NCBI RefSeq assembly: GCF_000021945.1
Contig: NC_011831.1
Coordinates: forward strand, 4,229,353-4,293,352
DNA from: Chloroflexus aggregans DSM 9485
Lineage (GTDB): Bacteria; Chloroflexota; Chloroflexia; Chloroflexales; Chloroflexaceae
Direction of reading: 5' to 3'
DNA: 64,000 nucleotides
Below are positions 18,292 to 27,435 of the stretch, piece by piece. The notes beneath the pieces are model-generated. The model worked only from the letters and a program-made list of their open reading frames with translations, ran no database searches and was not told the DNA's origin. The stretch's first letter is position 1. The number at the start of each line of letters is the position of its first letter. The translations under genes and the position numbers were made by a program.

Positions 18292-19605
18292 TTAGGGTTG
18301 CACAAATTGGCGCAAGCAGGCCAACGCTTCGCGTTGCATACGGAGAGGGGCTTCATTGATGGGGAGATCGCCGGTGGTGGCGCTGTACAGGTACGATTCA
18401 ACGCCGAAAATGGCGCAGCGGACGGCAGGTGTTGGGGGAAGGCCGGGGGCATCGGTCACTTGCATCGCGGCTATAGCACGGACTGGATCGGTTTGAATGC
18501 TGGCATCGGTTAGCAGCTCACGCCGGGCCGGTAGGCGGCCTAAAGCTGCGCTCAGCCGCAGTTGCACCTCTGGTTGATAGAGGGTTGTGATCAGTGTTGT
18601 CACATCCTCTGGTGTGGCTTGTCCATCCCGATGGCGCATCAACAGGCTGCCGCCGATCAGTGGGCGGGTCGGATTACCGTTGAACGAGGGGAGTGGTGCG
18701 ATCCCGATCTGGAACGTATCGCTGATGGCGCGATAGGTCGCCCAAGCCCAGTCACCATCGATTGCATAGGCGGCAAACCCTTGGGTCAGCAGACGTTGAC
18801 CGCGCGTATAACTATCGCCGTTGTGCGGCGCAGCCCGGTAGAGATCGCGAAGGAGGGTAAGGGTGGTCGTCATTGCCGGTGTGTCGAGGGTTGGCTCAGC
18901 GCCGTCGGGGGTGGTAAAGGCGCCGCCGGCAACGTAGAACCATGGCGCTAGCCAGCGCGCCGCCCCCCAGCCTTGCACAAATCCGGCCCGTTCGGATGTG
19001 CGGGCCGCTTGCGCTGCCGCCACCAAATCGGCAGCCGTCGCCGGCGGTGAGCAATCGAGCTGGTACAGCAGCAGCAGCATATCTTGGGCGGTGATCGGTG
19101 CTCCCCACAGCGTATTGTTGCTACTCGCCAGAGTACGCAAGCCGGGCAAGAGGTCAGCCGGCAGCTCGATGCCAATCGGTGCTAGCGCGTTATCGGCTAA
19201 CAACCCTACCAGTGCCTCTTGATCGGCCCAGATCAGGTCGGGCGGCGGCAGGCCGAGCAGGTGATCGGTGGCGAGACTAATGAGCAACCCATCAGGATCA
19301 CGGGGCACAATTGTTACGTGGAGATCGCCGATCTGTGCTGCTCGGTGTAGTTCGCTAGCAACTACCGCCTGTGCATCAGGGAGTTCGGCAACCCAAATGG
19401 TTAAATTACGGGTGACCGGTGTGGCCGTTGGCGGTGCTGTAGGCGTAGCAGCGGGCATTGCGGTCGCCGTAGGCGCTGTGGTCGTTGTGGGCGCTGCGGT
19501 CACGGTCACCGTCGGCGTTGGCGCGGGTGCCGGCGCAGCGCATGCAATGCAGATCAGCGCCGCAACGCCGATCAGCGCCGCGGCGCGGGCAATGCAAGCA
19601 ATCAC
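18292..19605 (-). CDS. Extracellular solute-binding protein (family 1), orphan
   Basis: A secreted binding protein of 437 residues resembling carbohydrate-type ABC substrate-binding proteins. An N-terminal hydrophobic signal (IARAAALIGVAALICIACAAP) ends in a cysteine that could be a lipidation site, though the lipobox is poor. A low-complexity Pro/Thr/Ala linker follows, then the binding domain (LTIWVAEL, LIWADQEALVGLL, AAYAIDGDWAWATY, IAPLPSF). GTG is chosen because CAGGGA precedes it and it starts just after the dps stop. A longer form would run into dps. No permease or ATPase genes are adjacent, so its transporter partner is elsewhere. Confidence 0.75.
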   Translation of the reverse strand: MIACIARAAALIGVAALICIACAAPAPAPTPTVTVTAAPTTTTAPTATAMPAATPTAPPTATPVTRNLTIWVAELPDAQAVVASELHRAAQIGDLHVTIVPRDPDGLLISLATDHLLGLPPPDLIWADQEALVGLLADNALAPIGIELPADLLPGLRTLASSNNTLWGAPITAQDMLLLLYQLDCSPPATAADLVAAAQAARTSERAGFVQGWGAARWLAPWFYVAGGAFTTPDGAEPTLDTPAMTTTLTLLRDLYRAAPHNGDSYTRGQRLLTQGFAAYAIDGDWAWATYRAISDTFQIGIAPLPSFNGNPTRPLIGGSLLMRHRDGQATPEDVTTLITTLYQPEVQLRLSAALGRLPARRELLTDASIQTDPVRAIAAMQVTDAPGLPPTPAVRCAIFGVESYLYSATTGDLPINEAPLRMQREALACLRQFVQP

Positions 19606-19609
19606 AAAG

Positions 19610-20101
19610 CTATCCCTGCAAATGGGCCTCGAGGAACCAGAGGTCCTTGTCAATCGTGCGGGCGATTTCGGTCAGCAGATCGGCGGTAGCCTGATCGCCC
19701 AGATCAGCGGCAGTCGTAATAGCTTGCCGGGTTGTATGAGCATAGGCAGCGAAGCGATCGGCCAGCGCAGCAACATGCGCCATACCATCGGTAATATCGG
19801 TTGGATATTCAGGCAGGCGTGATGTCGCAGCGGCCATGCGAACGGTTCCCATCGCCATACCGCCGAGTGCGGTTACACGTTCGGCCAGTGTGTCGACGAA
19901 GCCGCTCAAATGGCTGGCCAGTTCGTCAAAGAGTTCGTGGAGAGCGATAAACTGCGACCCTTTGACGTTCCAGTGCGCCTGTTTGGTCTGACTCATCAGA
20001 TCGAACGTATCGGCCAGTTGTTGATTGAGCATCGCGGTCAATGTCCGCCGCCGTTCAAGCGGCAGGTCAATCCGAGTTACAAATTCCGTGGTTTGAGTCA
20101 T
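19610..20101 (-). CDS. dps: Dps-family ferritin-like protein
   Basis: A 163-residue four-helix protein of the Dps/ferritin family, which stores iron with peroxide and shields DNA as a dodecamer. Motifs are QTKQAHWNVKG, FIALHELFDEL and DTLAERVTALGG, which carry the intersubunit ferroxidase ligands (His, Asp, Glu). The ATG is preceded by AAGGAGGG at ideal spacing. A 14-codon extension upstream is in frame but lacks a binding site. The solute-binding gene begins a few bases after its stop, so the two may be co-transcribed. Confidence 0.93.
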   Translation of the reverse strand: MTQTTEFVTRIDLPLERRRTLTAMLNQQLADTFDLMSQTKQAHWNVKGSQFIALHELFDELASHLSGFVDTLAERVTALGGMAMGTVRMAAATSRLPEYPTDITDGMAHVAALADRFAAYAHTTRQAITTAADLGDQATADLLTEIARTIDKDLWFLEAHLQG

Positions 20102-20297
20102 GGGTTCCCTCCTTGCATTGAGCTTCTCGACCGACTCTGTCAAGGCGATAAGCCTATGACACCGGCGATGACAGCAGACGAGGGTGTCATCCTGGTACTA
20201 TCATCATACCAAAGTCATGAAGATTGTGCCAATGGAGTGACGTTACACTGGTTATCATCGCCCACCGATGAAGTCTATTGTGAAGGAGTTGTACGAG

Positions 20298-21671
20298 ATG
20301 TGGTATCGATTAAGCCGGTGCTTCCACATAGTGGTGACTGTGATGCTCCTATCGATGTTGCCGGTGCAATCTGTACGAGCGCAGAACCGTATCTGCTTCA
20401 CCGAGGTGCCTGATTGTATTGAAGGCCGGTTTGCCGAATACTGGCAGCAGCACGGAGGCTTACCGGTGTTTGGGTTTCCGATCACGCCGGTGTTTGAGCA
20501 AGAGGTCGAAGGCCGGGTTTATAAGGTGCAAATCTTTGAACGCAATCGCTTTGAACTTCACCCAGAACTGGCGCGCCCGTATGATGTCTTGCTCGGTCGG
20601 TTAGGTGACGATCTGTTGCAACGGCGGGGGACACCGTGGCAAAACGAACCGAAAGCGCCGGTGATGCAGCAGGCCGGTTGTCGCTATTTCGCCGAGACCC
20701 AGCATCTCGTATGTGACGCATTTCTGCGGTATTGGCAATCGCATGGGCTTGAGTTTGATGGGCGGTCGGGGTTTAGTGAAGCGGAGAGTCTGGCACTTTT
20801 TGGTTTGCCGTTGACCGAACCGCGGATAGAGACAAACTCGTCGGGTGATACGGTCCTGACGCAGTGGTTTGAGCGGGCGCGGTTTGAGTTGCATCCCTAC
20901 CTTGGCCCTGAAGTGGTCTTACTCGGTTTGCTTGGTCGGGAAGCATTTAACGTAAGCACGCCATCGGTGGTTTTGCCGGACGATTGGTTAGGACGGCTCA
21001 ATGCCTATCGGGTATTGGCCGGTTTATCGCCGGTGCAAGAAGATGCGGTTCTGAATGAGCGTTGTTTTCAGCATGCCCGCTATATGGCCGAGAACAGTGA
21101 TCTGACGCATCAGCAAAATCCATCGCTTCCGTATGCTTCACCAGATGGACAAATCTGTGCGCAGCACGGTAATGTTTGGCTCGGTTGGGGCACAAGGTGG
21201 CAACCGGTGCATGCCATCGATGGGTGGATGGAGTCGGTTGGGCATCGGTTGTGGATGTTGTATCCAACGCTGCGGTTGGTTGGGTTCGGTTTCTACACGA
21301 CTGCGAGTGGCTTACAGAGTGCGGCAGCGCTCGATGTGTTGTCGAATTTTAATGAAGGTGTTGATTATCCCGGCTGGCCGGTGCGTTATCCGGGGGCCAA
21401 CCAACAAGGGGTGCCAGCGACCATCTATCCGATCACGCTGCACTGGCGCTATTTCGGTAATGCTCCAGTGGTCACGGCGACCGAGCTGCGGGTGGTGAGC
21501 GGCGCGACGTTGCCGCATACGGTTTCGACCGATTTGCCTGCTGGCCATAAGGGGATCATGATCATACCCGCACAGCCACTGCCGGCATTGGCAACGATTG
21601 AGGTGACAGTAGCCGGTAATTATGACGGACGCACGTTTACCTACACGTGGCGGTTTCAGACGGGGTGGTGA
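20298..21671 (+). CDS. Secreted CAP-domain protein with two Chloroflexota-type repeat modules
   Basis: About 457 residues, exported by an N-terminal signal (CFHIVVTVMLLSMLPVQSVRAQ). Two modules of about 75 residues follow. Each has the pattern YW..HG(G)...FG.P.T, then Q.FER.RFE.HP and ending V(L)LG.LG. The C-terminal part (about 230-390) is a CAP/SCP domain (LNAYRVLAGLSPVQ, CFQHARYMAENSDLTH, DGWMESVGHRLWML), followed by an Ig-like tail. CAP domains bind lipids or act as toxins or peptidases in other systems; here the role is unknown. ATG 20298 has AAGGAG nine bases upstream, better than the ATG at 20268. Confidence 0.8.
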   Translation: MWYRLSRCFHIVVTVMLLSMLPVQSVRAQNRICFTEVPDCIEGRFAEYWQQHGGLPVFGFPITPVFEQEVEGRVYKVQIFERNRFELHPELARPYDVLLGRLGDDLLQRRGTPWQNEPKAPVMQQAGCRYFAETQHLVCDAFLRYWQSHGLEFDGRSGFSEAESLALFGLPLTEPRIETNSSGDTVLTQWFERARFELHPYLGPEVVLLGLLGREAFNVSTPSVVLPDDWLGRLNAYRVLAGLSPVQEDAVLNERCFQHARYMAENSDLTHQQNPSLPYASPDGQICAQHGNVWLGWGTRWQPVHAIDGWMESVGHRLWMLYPTLRLVGFGFYTTASGLQSAAALDVLSNFNEGVDYPGWPVRYPGANQQGVPATIYPITLHWRYFGNAPVVTATELRVVSGATLPHTVSTDLPAGHKGIMIIPAQPLPALATIEVTVAGNYDGRTFTYTWRFQTGW

Positions 21672-21917
21672 GCGTTACCGGTTGATGTGAAATGATAACT
21701 GTGAAATGCAGCAGTTGCACTGCCGCACTCCATAATTGGGCGGTATGGATGGTTTGAGCGGGGCGGCAGTTAGACTGCCGCACTCCAGAACGTATCGTTG
21801 GATCAAGAGGTTGCTAACCGGTTTGTGTTGGACTACGCGTTTGGAGGAGATTGCTTGGGGCGAGATACAGCGGCGTGATCGCTTGCTGCGCTCTCACTGT
21901 AACGTAAGGTGTTTGGG
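21672..21917. other. Intergenic stretch between the CAP gene and the following secreted protein
   Basis: The only structure I see is the palindromic repeat pair listed separately. No promoter with good boxes and no extra gene is evident. Confidence 0.5.
21708..21787. repeat. Dispersed palindromic repeat, pair 1
   Basis: Two copies of a short repeat ending in the core ACTGCCGCACTCCA, at 21708-21733 and 21756-21787. In the second copy GGCGGCAGT pairs with ACTGCCGC to form a hairpin. Related copies occur at 23383-23463 and 54053-54083. It looks like a small REP- or MITE-like element. Confidence 0.65.
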
Positions 21918-23309
21918 ATGCGTCGATTTCTGCTCATTATCTCCTTGTTGTTCGTCGTTACACTCGCTTCCGTTCAAGCCCAAGCCAACCCGGTGACGTT
22001 GTGGGTACCGTTGGTGCAGGCTCCGCCACCTACGGTGGCCGGTTATCTGGGGAGTGCGCAAGATGATACGCTGGTCGCGGTGGGGTTTGACCCTGCCGGC
22101 GCATTGGTGCTCGCGGGGAATGTGCCGGCGCTGGCCGGTGCGCCAGAGACGATCGTACCGGGGGGCGGGGCCGGCGCGTTGATCCAAATTGCCGCCGATG
22201 GGCGGACGATCAGCAGGGTGGTGCGAGTCGCTGCGAAACTCAACCACGCGGCGTTAGCCGCCGATGGCAGCGCCGTCGCGTGCGGGCCGGATGGGGTGAT
22301 CGTGTTGGAACCTGATCTGGCGACGGTGCGGTGGCGGGCGACGCCGGGTGCGATTGCGCGTTGTGCGATTGGCGCTGATGGCCGGGTGGCGGCGTTGCGA
22401 GCCGTCGATCGAACGGTGCCGGTCTATCCGCCGGCTGGCGGCTCGCCATTGGCGATTGCCGTGGCCGGCACTGCGGTCGCCGATATTGCGCTCGATACGG
22501 CGAATGGGCTGCTGGTTGCCACTGGCTACACCCAAGCGGCTTCTGATCTGAAAGTGGCCTTTCTGCGCGCTTACCGTCTTACTGATGGCAGTGTGGCATG
22601 GCAGCGCTACGGTTTTAGCGCCGCGGCTGTTAAGGGTGCGAATCTGGCTGCCGACAGCGAAGGACGGCGTCTGGCGCTAGGGGCAGATGGTCTGCTCTAT
22701 TTCGCCGGCTTCACCGATGGCGGCAATTCCATCTTTGGCCGCGATCCTGCCAATCTGAGCCGCGTGCTGAGCACGAGCGAGTTGATCACGTTCGACCAAT
22801 ACAACAATCCGTTCAATCTCAGCGGCGCAAAATCGTTGGCGTGGTATGGCCGGTTCGATCCGGCGACCGGCGCGCTGTTGCGCGGGCAGTGGCTGCTCAC
22901 TCGCCTGAGTGATGGCAAGGGCAATTCGATCACGATCCGGGCGTTGGCAGCAGCGGCTGACGGGACGCTGCTGATTGTGGGTGATACCGCTTGCTGTCTG
23001 CAAGGCCGCAGCGCGATGCAACTCTTTGGCTACACCCTCGGCAATTACGAATTGGGCGAGCCGTTTGCATTAGTGGTTAGTCCTGACTTCGGCCAACGCC
23101 GGCTGTGGACGGCGCTAGCTGCGCCGGGGGCGACAGCGGGGAGTTCGCCAGCAATTGCAGTGGCGCTGACCAATGATCGGCTGGTGCTGGTGGTGAATGT
23201 GACGCCGAACACCGCCAACACGCGCGCTTTGGTGACAGTGGGCAATCCGGTGTTTACGGCCAGCAATGGCGGGCGCGAGGGCTACTATCTGCTGATGGCG
23301 CGGCCTTGA
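21918..23309 (+). CDS. Secreted hypothetical protein, probable beta-propeller
   Basis: A protein of 463 residues with a signal peptide (MRRFLLIISLLFVVTLASVQAQA). The rest is beta-rich with recurring short motifs such as ALAADGSAVACGPDGVIVLE, AIGADGRVAALRA and LAADSEGRRLALGADGLLYFAGF. These suggest a degenerate propeller, but no named family is certain. ATG is preferred over the TTG three codons upstream because GTAAGG lies at a suitable distance. It is flanked on both sides by the same palindromic repeat in the same orientation, and its sequence looks more GC-rich than its neighbours. Both could reflect acquisition as a unit. Confidence 0.65.
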   Translation: MRRFLLIISLLFVVTLASVQAQANPVTLWVPLVQAPPPTVAGYLGSAQDDTLVAVGFDPAGALVLAGNVPALAGAPETIVPGGGAGALIQIAADGRTISRVVRVAAKLNHAALAADGSAVACGPDGVIVLEPDLATVRWRATPGAIARCAIGADGRVAALRAVDRTVPVYPPAGGSPLAIAVAGTAVADIALDTANGLLVATGYTQAASDLKVAFLRAYRLTDGSVAWQRYGFSAAAVKGANLAADSEGRRLALGADGLLYFAGFTDGGNSIFGRDPANLSRVLSTSELITFDQYNNPFNLSGAKSLAWYGRFDPATGALLRGQWLLTRLSDGKGNSITIRALAAAADGTLLIVGDTACCLQGRSAMQLFGYTLGNYELGEPFALVVSPDFGQRRLWTALAAPGATAGSSPAIAVALTNDRLVLVVNVTPNTANTRALVTVGNPVFTASNGGREGYYLLMARP

Positions 23310-23382
23310 TATGGGGGTAATGTCGTTGGTTGACGGTTCGCTGCACCTTGTGTTCCAGCAATCACTGGCAGCAGTGAATATG

Positions 23383-23463
23383 TGGAGTGCGGCAGTGCAA
23401 CCGCCGCACTCCAGCATAGGGTGAAGGCATAGAGCGGGGCGGCAGTTCGACTGCCGCACTCCA
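23383..23463. repeat. Dispersed palindromic repeat, pair 2
   Basis: The first copy (23383-23413) is a palindrome with arms TGGAGTGCGGC and GCCGCACTCCA. The second (23432-23463) matches the second copy of pair 1 almost exactly. Pair spacing is the same as in pair 1, which suggests the pair moves or is copied as a unit. Confidence 0.65.
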
Positions 23464-23540
23464 TATCAACCGGCGCACCGGCGATGCTGGGATCGTGGTA
23501 CGATACCATTGAGAGCCTTTGACCGGCAAGGAGTTGCATC

Positions 23541-24515
23541 GTGTCCACCGTTTCGGAAACCGCCATTGCCGAGATTCACCGTGTCGCAACCGCCATTCGC
23601 GCGCGGATCGGCGAAATTATCGTTGGCAAAGAAACTATTATCGATTTGCTACTCGCAGCGCTGCTCTGCGAAGGGCATGTCTTGCTCGAGGACGTACCCG
23701 GTACCGGTAAAACCACGCTCGCCCGCGCCTTGGCCGGCGCTCTTGGTTGTACCTTTCAGCGCATTCAATTTACGCCCGACCTGTTACCCTCTGATATTAC
23801 CGGCTTATCATTCTTCAACCAAAAAATAGGCGAGTTTCAGTTTCGTCCCGGCCCGATCTTTGCCCAGATCGTGCTGACCGATGAGATCAACCGGGCCACG
23901 CCGCGTACCCAAAGTGCTCTCCTTGAAGCCATGCAAGAGCGGACGGTCTCAATCGACGGCGAGACGCGCTCGCTGCCGCGCCCGTTTCTAGTTATCGCCA
24001 CTCAGAATCCAATTGAGCTAGAAGGCACTTTTCCCTTACCGGAGGCCCAACTCGACCGATTCTTGATCAAAGTGGCGATGGGGTATCCGAGCGCGGCTGA
24101 GGAAGAGGAGATTGTGCGGCGCTCGTTAGTGCCGGCCAACTCAACCGTCGTATCGCCGGTTGTCAGCGCCGAAACCGTTCGCACGCTACAAGCAGCAGTA
24201 CGCACCGTCGCAATCAGCCCACCGGTACGGCAGTATTTGGTAGCAATTGCCCGTGCTACCCGCGGTCATCCCGACATCGAACTAGGTGCCAGCCCGCGCG
24301 GCTCGTTAGCATTGGCCCATTTGGCGCAGGCGTGGGCAGCTATGGCCGGGCGGAACTTTGTCTTACCCGATGATGTCAAAGTGATGGTGATCCCGGCTCT
24401 TAACCACCGCCTTATCCTTACTGCCGAAGCCCGCCTCCGCGGTCAGACGACGACAGTGATTCTCCAGCGTCTGCTCGATCAGATTCCGGTACCGGTGGAA
24501 GGTGAAGTTGCGTGA
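23541..24515 (+). CDS. MoxR-family AAA+ ATPase
   Basis: A cytosolic AAA+ chaperone-like ATPase of 324 residues. Walker A is [16 protein letters not shown] and Walker B is [23 protein letters not shown]. Sensor 1 is [26 protein letters not shown], which is the MoxR hallmark. The C-terminal lid is AAA_lid_2-like. GTG is the start, with AAGGAG eight bases before it. MoxR genes are usually followed by a DUF58 protein and often a transglutaminase gene. Here the next thing downstream is an unrelated pseudogene, so any partner is missing or elsewhere. Confidence 0.92.
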   Translation: MSTVSETAIAEIHRVATAIRARIGEIIVGKETIIDLLLAALLCEGHVLLEDVPGTGKTTLARALAGALGCTFQRIQFTPDLLPSDITGLSFFNQKIGEFQFRPGPIFAQIVLTDEINRATPRTQSALLEAMQERTVSIDGETRSLPRPFLVIATQNPIELEGTFPLPEAQLDRFLIKVAMGYPSAAEEEEIVRRSLVPANSTVVSPVVSAETVRTLQAAVRTVAISPPVRQYLVAIARATRGHPDIELGASPRGSLALAHLAQAWAAMAGRNFVLPDDVKVMVIPALNHRLILTAEARLRGQTTTVILQRLLDQIPVPVEGEVA

Positions 24516-24524
24516 TAAAGAAGC

Positions 24525-25288
24525 ATGCCCGTGTATGACTTAGCCCATTCTGGAGGATGACTCATTGCCGAAGCCGTTATTGAGCCGACTGCCGTAATAA
24601 AGCTGCGCGAGTGTCCGAATACTGTGTCATATGCTTCTTTCGGGAAGTGATCGAGTGATCCGTGGTTGAACGACGCACTGTTCAGATCGCCGAGCTACAT
24701 TAGGACGACGGTCCGTATCCGGTCTTTGCGATGATACGCCGTGCGTAACAAGTGGTTTTCTTTTATTCCGGCGTAGGCGCACCAGTTGCTGCCGGGCTAT
24801 TGGAAGCGGTGATTGGGTTGGAGTGTCACAAGTTTATCGCGTGTGGCGGATGTGTTGTGTTGGAAAGGAATATTGCGGTTGGCGGCTTGATCATCGTTGC
24901 GGCAGTGCGTGATGAAGGTATTTCCTACCACTCATCTGTCCCCAAGCCGTGAAATAGAAGTCGACGCCGTGGGGTGGCAAGCGCTGGTGCAAACCCTCGA
25001 CCGTGAGCGGATACCTTGTCGCTTTGGTAAAACGTGGAGACCGATGCTCCCTACCGTGAAACCGTTCAGAAGGTTGAGCGCCGGCGGGCCGAAGGCTGCG
25101 TTGCAATCGAGATGGGAGCTGCCGGGATGATGGTAGTTGCGCAGTTTCGGGAAGTAGCGTTTGGGCAGATATTGTACGGTGGTGACGATATAAGCGGACT
25201 AACCCGTGATAGTCGAGCGGTACAATCGCGTGCTGCGATTCGTGAGCGTATCTTTTGGCTGAGTGCCGATGCTTTTTTGCGGATGTAA
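24525..25288 (+). pseudogene. Nucleoside (uridine) phosphorylase pseudogene, multiply frameshifted
   Basis: Pieces of one nucleoside phosphorylase can be read in order across all three frames. They are MPVYDLAH, then PILEDD, then EAVIEPTAVIKLRECPNTV, then FFYSGVGAPVAAGLLEAVIGL followed by KFIACGG and VAAVRDEGISYH. Next come SREIEVDAVGWQALVQTL and RFGKTW, then TDAPYRETVQKVERRRAEG followed by VAIEMGAAGMMVVAQFREV and LYGGDDISG. These match the PNP/UDP family motifs for phosphate, nucleoside and ribose binding. At least four frame changes and several stop codons (for example near 24653, 24701 and 24747) make it non-functional. In the family, EMEAAA binds ribose; here it is EMGAAG. Confidence 0.85.
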
Positions 25289-25294
25289 CCTGCC

Positions 25295-25381
25295 CCGATA
25301 GGGTAGGTGATTGCACGGTGCAGTGGTCGACGTGCCAGTTGCGTTGGCTGTCTTGTCTCTCCGATAGGGTAGGTGATTGCA
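25295..25381. repeat. Two-copy CRISPR-like direct repeat (possible array remnant)
   Basis: The 20-mer CGATAGGGTAGGTGATTGCA, with the base before it also conserved, occurs twice at 25295-25315 and 25361-25381. The period is 66 bases and the intervening sequence is unique. The second copy continues as ATTGCAAC, an ending common among CRISPR repeats. The flanks of the copies differ, which would fit decay. No cas genes are in the window. The remainder of the 25289-25585 gap holds nothing else I recognise. Confidence 0.4.
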
Positions 25382-25585
25382 ACAGCAATCCATCAGCGAG
25401 ATGCTGCTAGGTGGTTATAGTTTGAATCTGCATTGCCAGTCCATCGATACGGGATGGCACCAACAGCGTCAGGTATTGGTGGAACATATTCTTTCCCGGA
25501 CTACGACACCGGTGGATAGCAGAAGCAATCACGATCTCTCGCTGAAGTACCATAGCGATTTGGAACAACCGGTCAGCGAGCTTCG

Positions 25586-27412
25586 CTACGGCGTGATAGA
25601 GCTGAGGTTCCATACCGTTGGCATCACAATCAGCAAGGTAAGCAAACACATCACCGTCAATCCAAGACCCACGCGTAAAAAATCGCCGAAGCGATAATTA
25701 CCCGGCCCCATCATCAAGCTATTAACAGGATGGGCAATTGGGGTAAGAAAGGCTGTAGAACAACCGATGGCAACGGCGACAGCAATCGCTTGCGGATTCA
25801 CGTGGGCATTCAACGCAGCACTGATCGCGATGGGACCGATAATGAGTGGAGTTACTTGTCCGCCGACCAACTGGGTCATGAGGACAGTCGTTAAAAACAG
25901 GCCGGTTAGTAATGCCATTGGTCCATAAACCACTAGCTTACTTGTCAATAGCGTCCCTATTTTCGCGCCTAAACCGGTTTCGGTCAGGGCAATCCCTATT
26001 GGCAGCAGGCCAGCGATCATAGTTATCACCCGCCACTCGATGGCGCGATAGGCATCATCCATTGTAATGCAGCCGGATATGATCAACGCTGCGGCACCGG
26101 CCAACATTGCCTCGCCCGTGGCAATCCAGCCAGTTGTTGCCGCAAGCAGTACAACCAGTGTAATGACCCCTGCAATCACTGCTTGCCGCCCAACAAGTTG
26201 TTCGGCCGGTTGGGTATGTAGGACGATAAAACCGGGCTCCTCGGCCAATTGTTGAATACGGTCTAATGGGCCGGTAATTAGCAAAGCATCACCGGCGGCA
26301 AGCGGTATTGTACCGACGTTGGTACGATAACTGCGGCCTTCACGCCAGAGCGAGACAACGGTCAGTCCGAACTTTGTCCGAAAGCGGAGTTGTTGGAGTG
26401 TTTGGCCGGTAAACGATGCACGCGGGCCAACGATGACCTCAGCTAGCTCAATTGGTAAGTTTAGGCGATGCCCCGGCGTGCTATTGCGTCCGATGATGCA
26501 ACCAAACTGTTCGAGTTGGGTCACACGATCTTCCCGACCCAATACCAGCAAAATATCCTCACCTCTCAGTTGTTCGGTAGGTGTCGGATGGAAGATTGCG
26601 GTGTGACCACGCCAAATAGCGAGTACGGTCGTGCCGGTCAGAGCACTGATGTTAGCCTCGGCCAAGGTGTTTCCAACGATTTGGGCATCTGGTGGTAGCC
26701 GTACTTCCCATAAACGCTGATCGAGCTGATAGAGGCTACGAAGGTCAACTGCACCTGCACCAACCGCAGTGAGGCCGGTGGTTTCACGCGTAGGCAAGAG
26801 TTTACGCCCGATGAACAGCATGTAGAGCAGGCCGGTAATGACCATCGGCCCGCCCGAAACGAGAAAATCGGCCATTGTCAAACCGCGTTGACCTTGGGCG
26901 ATCAGATTTCCGCTGAGAATAATGTTAGCCGTGGTAAACAGCGTTGCCATACCGCCGAGGAGAGTGCCAAACGAAAGCGGCATTAAAATCTTTGAGGCTG
27001 GAATCTGAGCTTGGCGAGCAACCTGAACCGCTGCCGGCAAGAGGACGGCGCCGGCGGCAATGTTATTCATGACCAGGGAGAGAAGGGCACCAGCGATCAT
27101 AAAGAGGGCGATCATGCGCGTTTCGCTCTTGCCACTGAGACCGGCGAGGTGATGAGCAACCCAGCGCACGGCGCCAGTTTGTTCGAGGGCAGCCGTAATG
27201 ACCGACAGACCAATAATGGTGATTACCGCTGAATTGCTAAAACCGCTGAAGGCTTCTTGGGATGAGATGACACGAGTCACGCCAAGCGCGATTAAAACGA
27301 GCAGTGCGGCGAGATCGGGACGGAGGCGGCCACTGATGATGCAGCCGAGACCGGTTAGGGTAATGATGACCAAAAGGATTTCGGCCAAACTTAATGGAAA
27401 GAGTGACGTCAT
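25586..27412 (-). CDS. SLC13/ArsB-type permease with two RCK_C domains
   Basis: A 608-residue inner-membrane permease of the SLC13/CitMHS group. The N-terminal half carries five to six helices (EILLVIITLTGLGCIIS, VMNNIAAGAVLLPAAVQVA). The central cytosolic part, about residues 200-370, holds two TrkA-C/RCK_C modules (LPPDAQIVGNTLAEAN; VGPRASFTGQTLQQL). A C-terminal membrane half ends with the Pro/Asn-rich hairpin IGCSTAFLTPIAHPVN. Substrates in this family are carboxylates, sulfate or other anions; here it is not determined. The ATG at 27412 leaves 23 bases after the upstream EamA stop, while a longer form would overlap that gene. Last gene of a seven-gene minus-strand run. Confidence 0.85.
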   Translation of the reverse strand: MTSLFPLSLAEILLVIITLTGLGCIISGRLRPDLAALLVLIALGVTRVISSQEAFSGFSNSAVITIIGLSVITAALEQTGAVRWVAHHLAGLSGKSETRMIALFMIAGALLSLVMNNIAAGAVLLPAAVQVARQAQIPASKILMPLSFGTLLGGMATLFTTANIILSGNLIAQGQRGLTMADFLVSGGPMVITGLLYMLFIGRKLLPTRETTGLTAVGAGAVDLRSLYQLDQRLWEVRLPPDAQIVGNTLAEANISALTGTTVLAIWRGHTAIFHPTPTEQLRGEDILLVLGREDRVTQLEQFGCIIGRNSTPGHRLNLPIELAEVIVGPRASFTGQTLQQLRFRTKFGLTVVSLWREGRSYRTNVGTIPLAAGDALLITGPLDRIQQLAEEPGFIVLHTQPAEQLVGRQAVIAGVITLVVLLAATTGWIATGEAMLAGAAALIISGCITMDDAYRAIEWRVITMIAGLLPIGIALTETGLGAKIGTLLTSKLVVYGPMALLTGLFLTTVLMTQLVGGQVTPLIIGPIAISAALNAHVNPQAIAVAVAIGCSTAFLTPIAHPVNSLMMGPGNYRFGDFLRVGLGLTVMCLLTLLIVMPTVWNLSSITP

Positions 27413-27435
27413 AACAGTCTGGGCATCGTTTGCAA

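Noticed and set aside
24517-24640. 10-base inverted repeat AAAGAAGCAT / ATGCTTCTTT bounding 124 bases
   Set aside because: Looked like a tiny mobile element, but both arms fall within or at the edge of the nucleoside phosphorylase pseudogene, whose coding remnants run straight through it.
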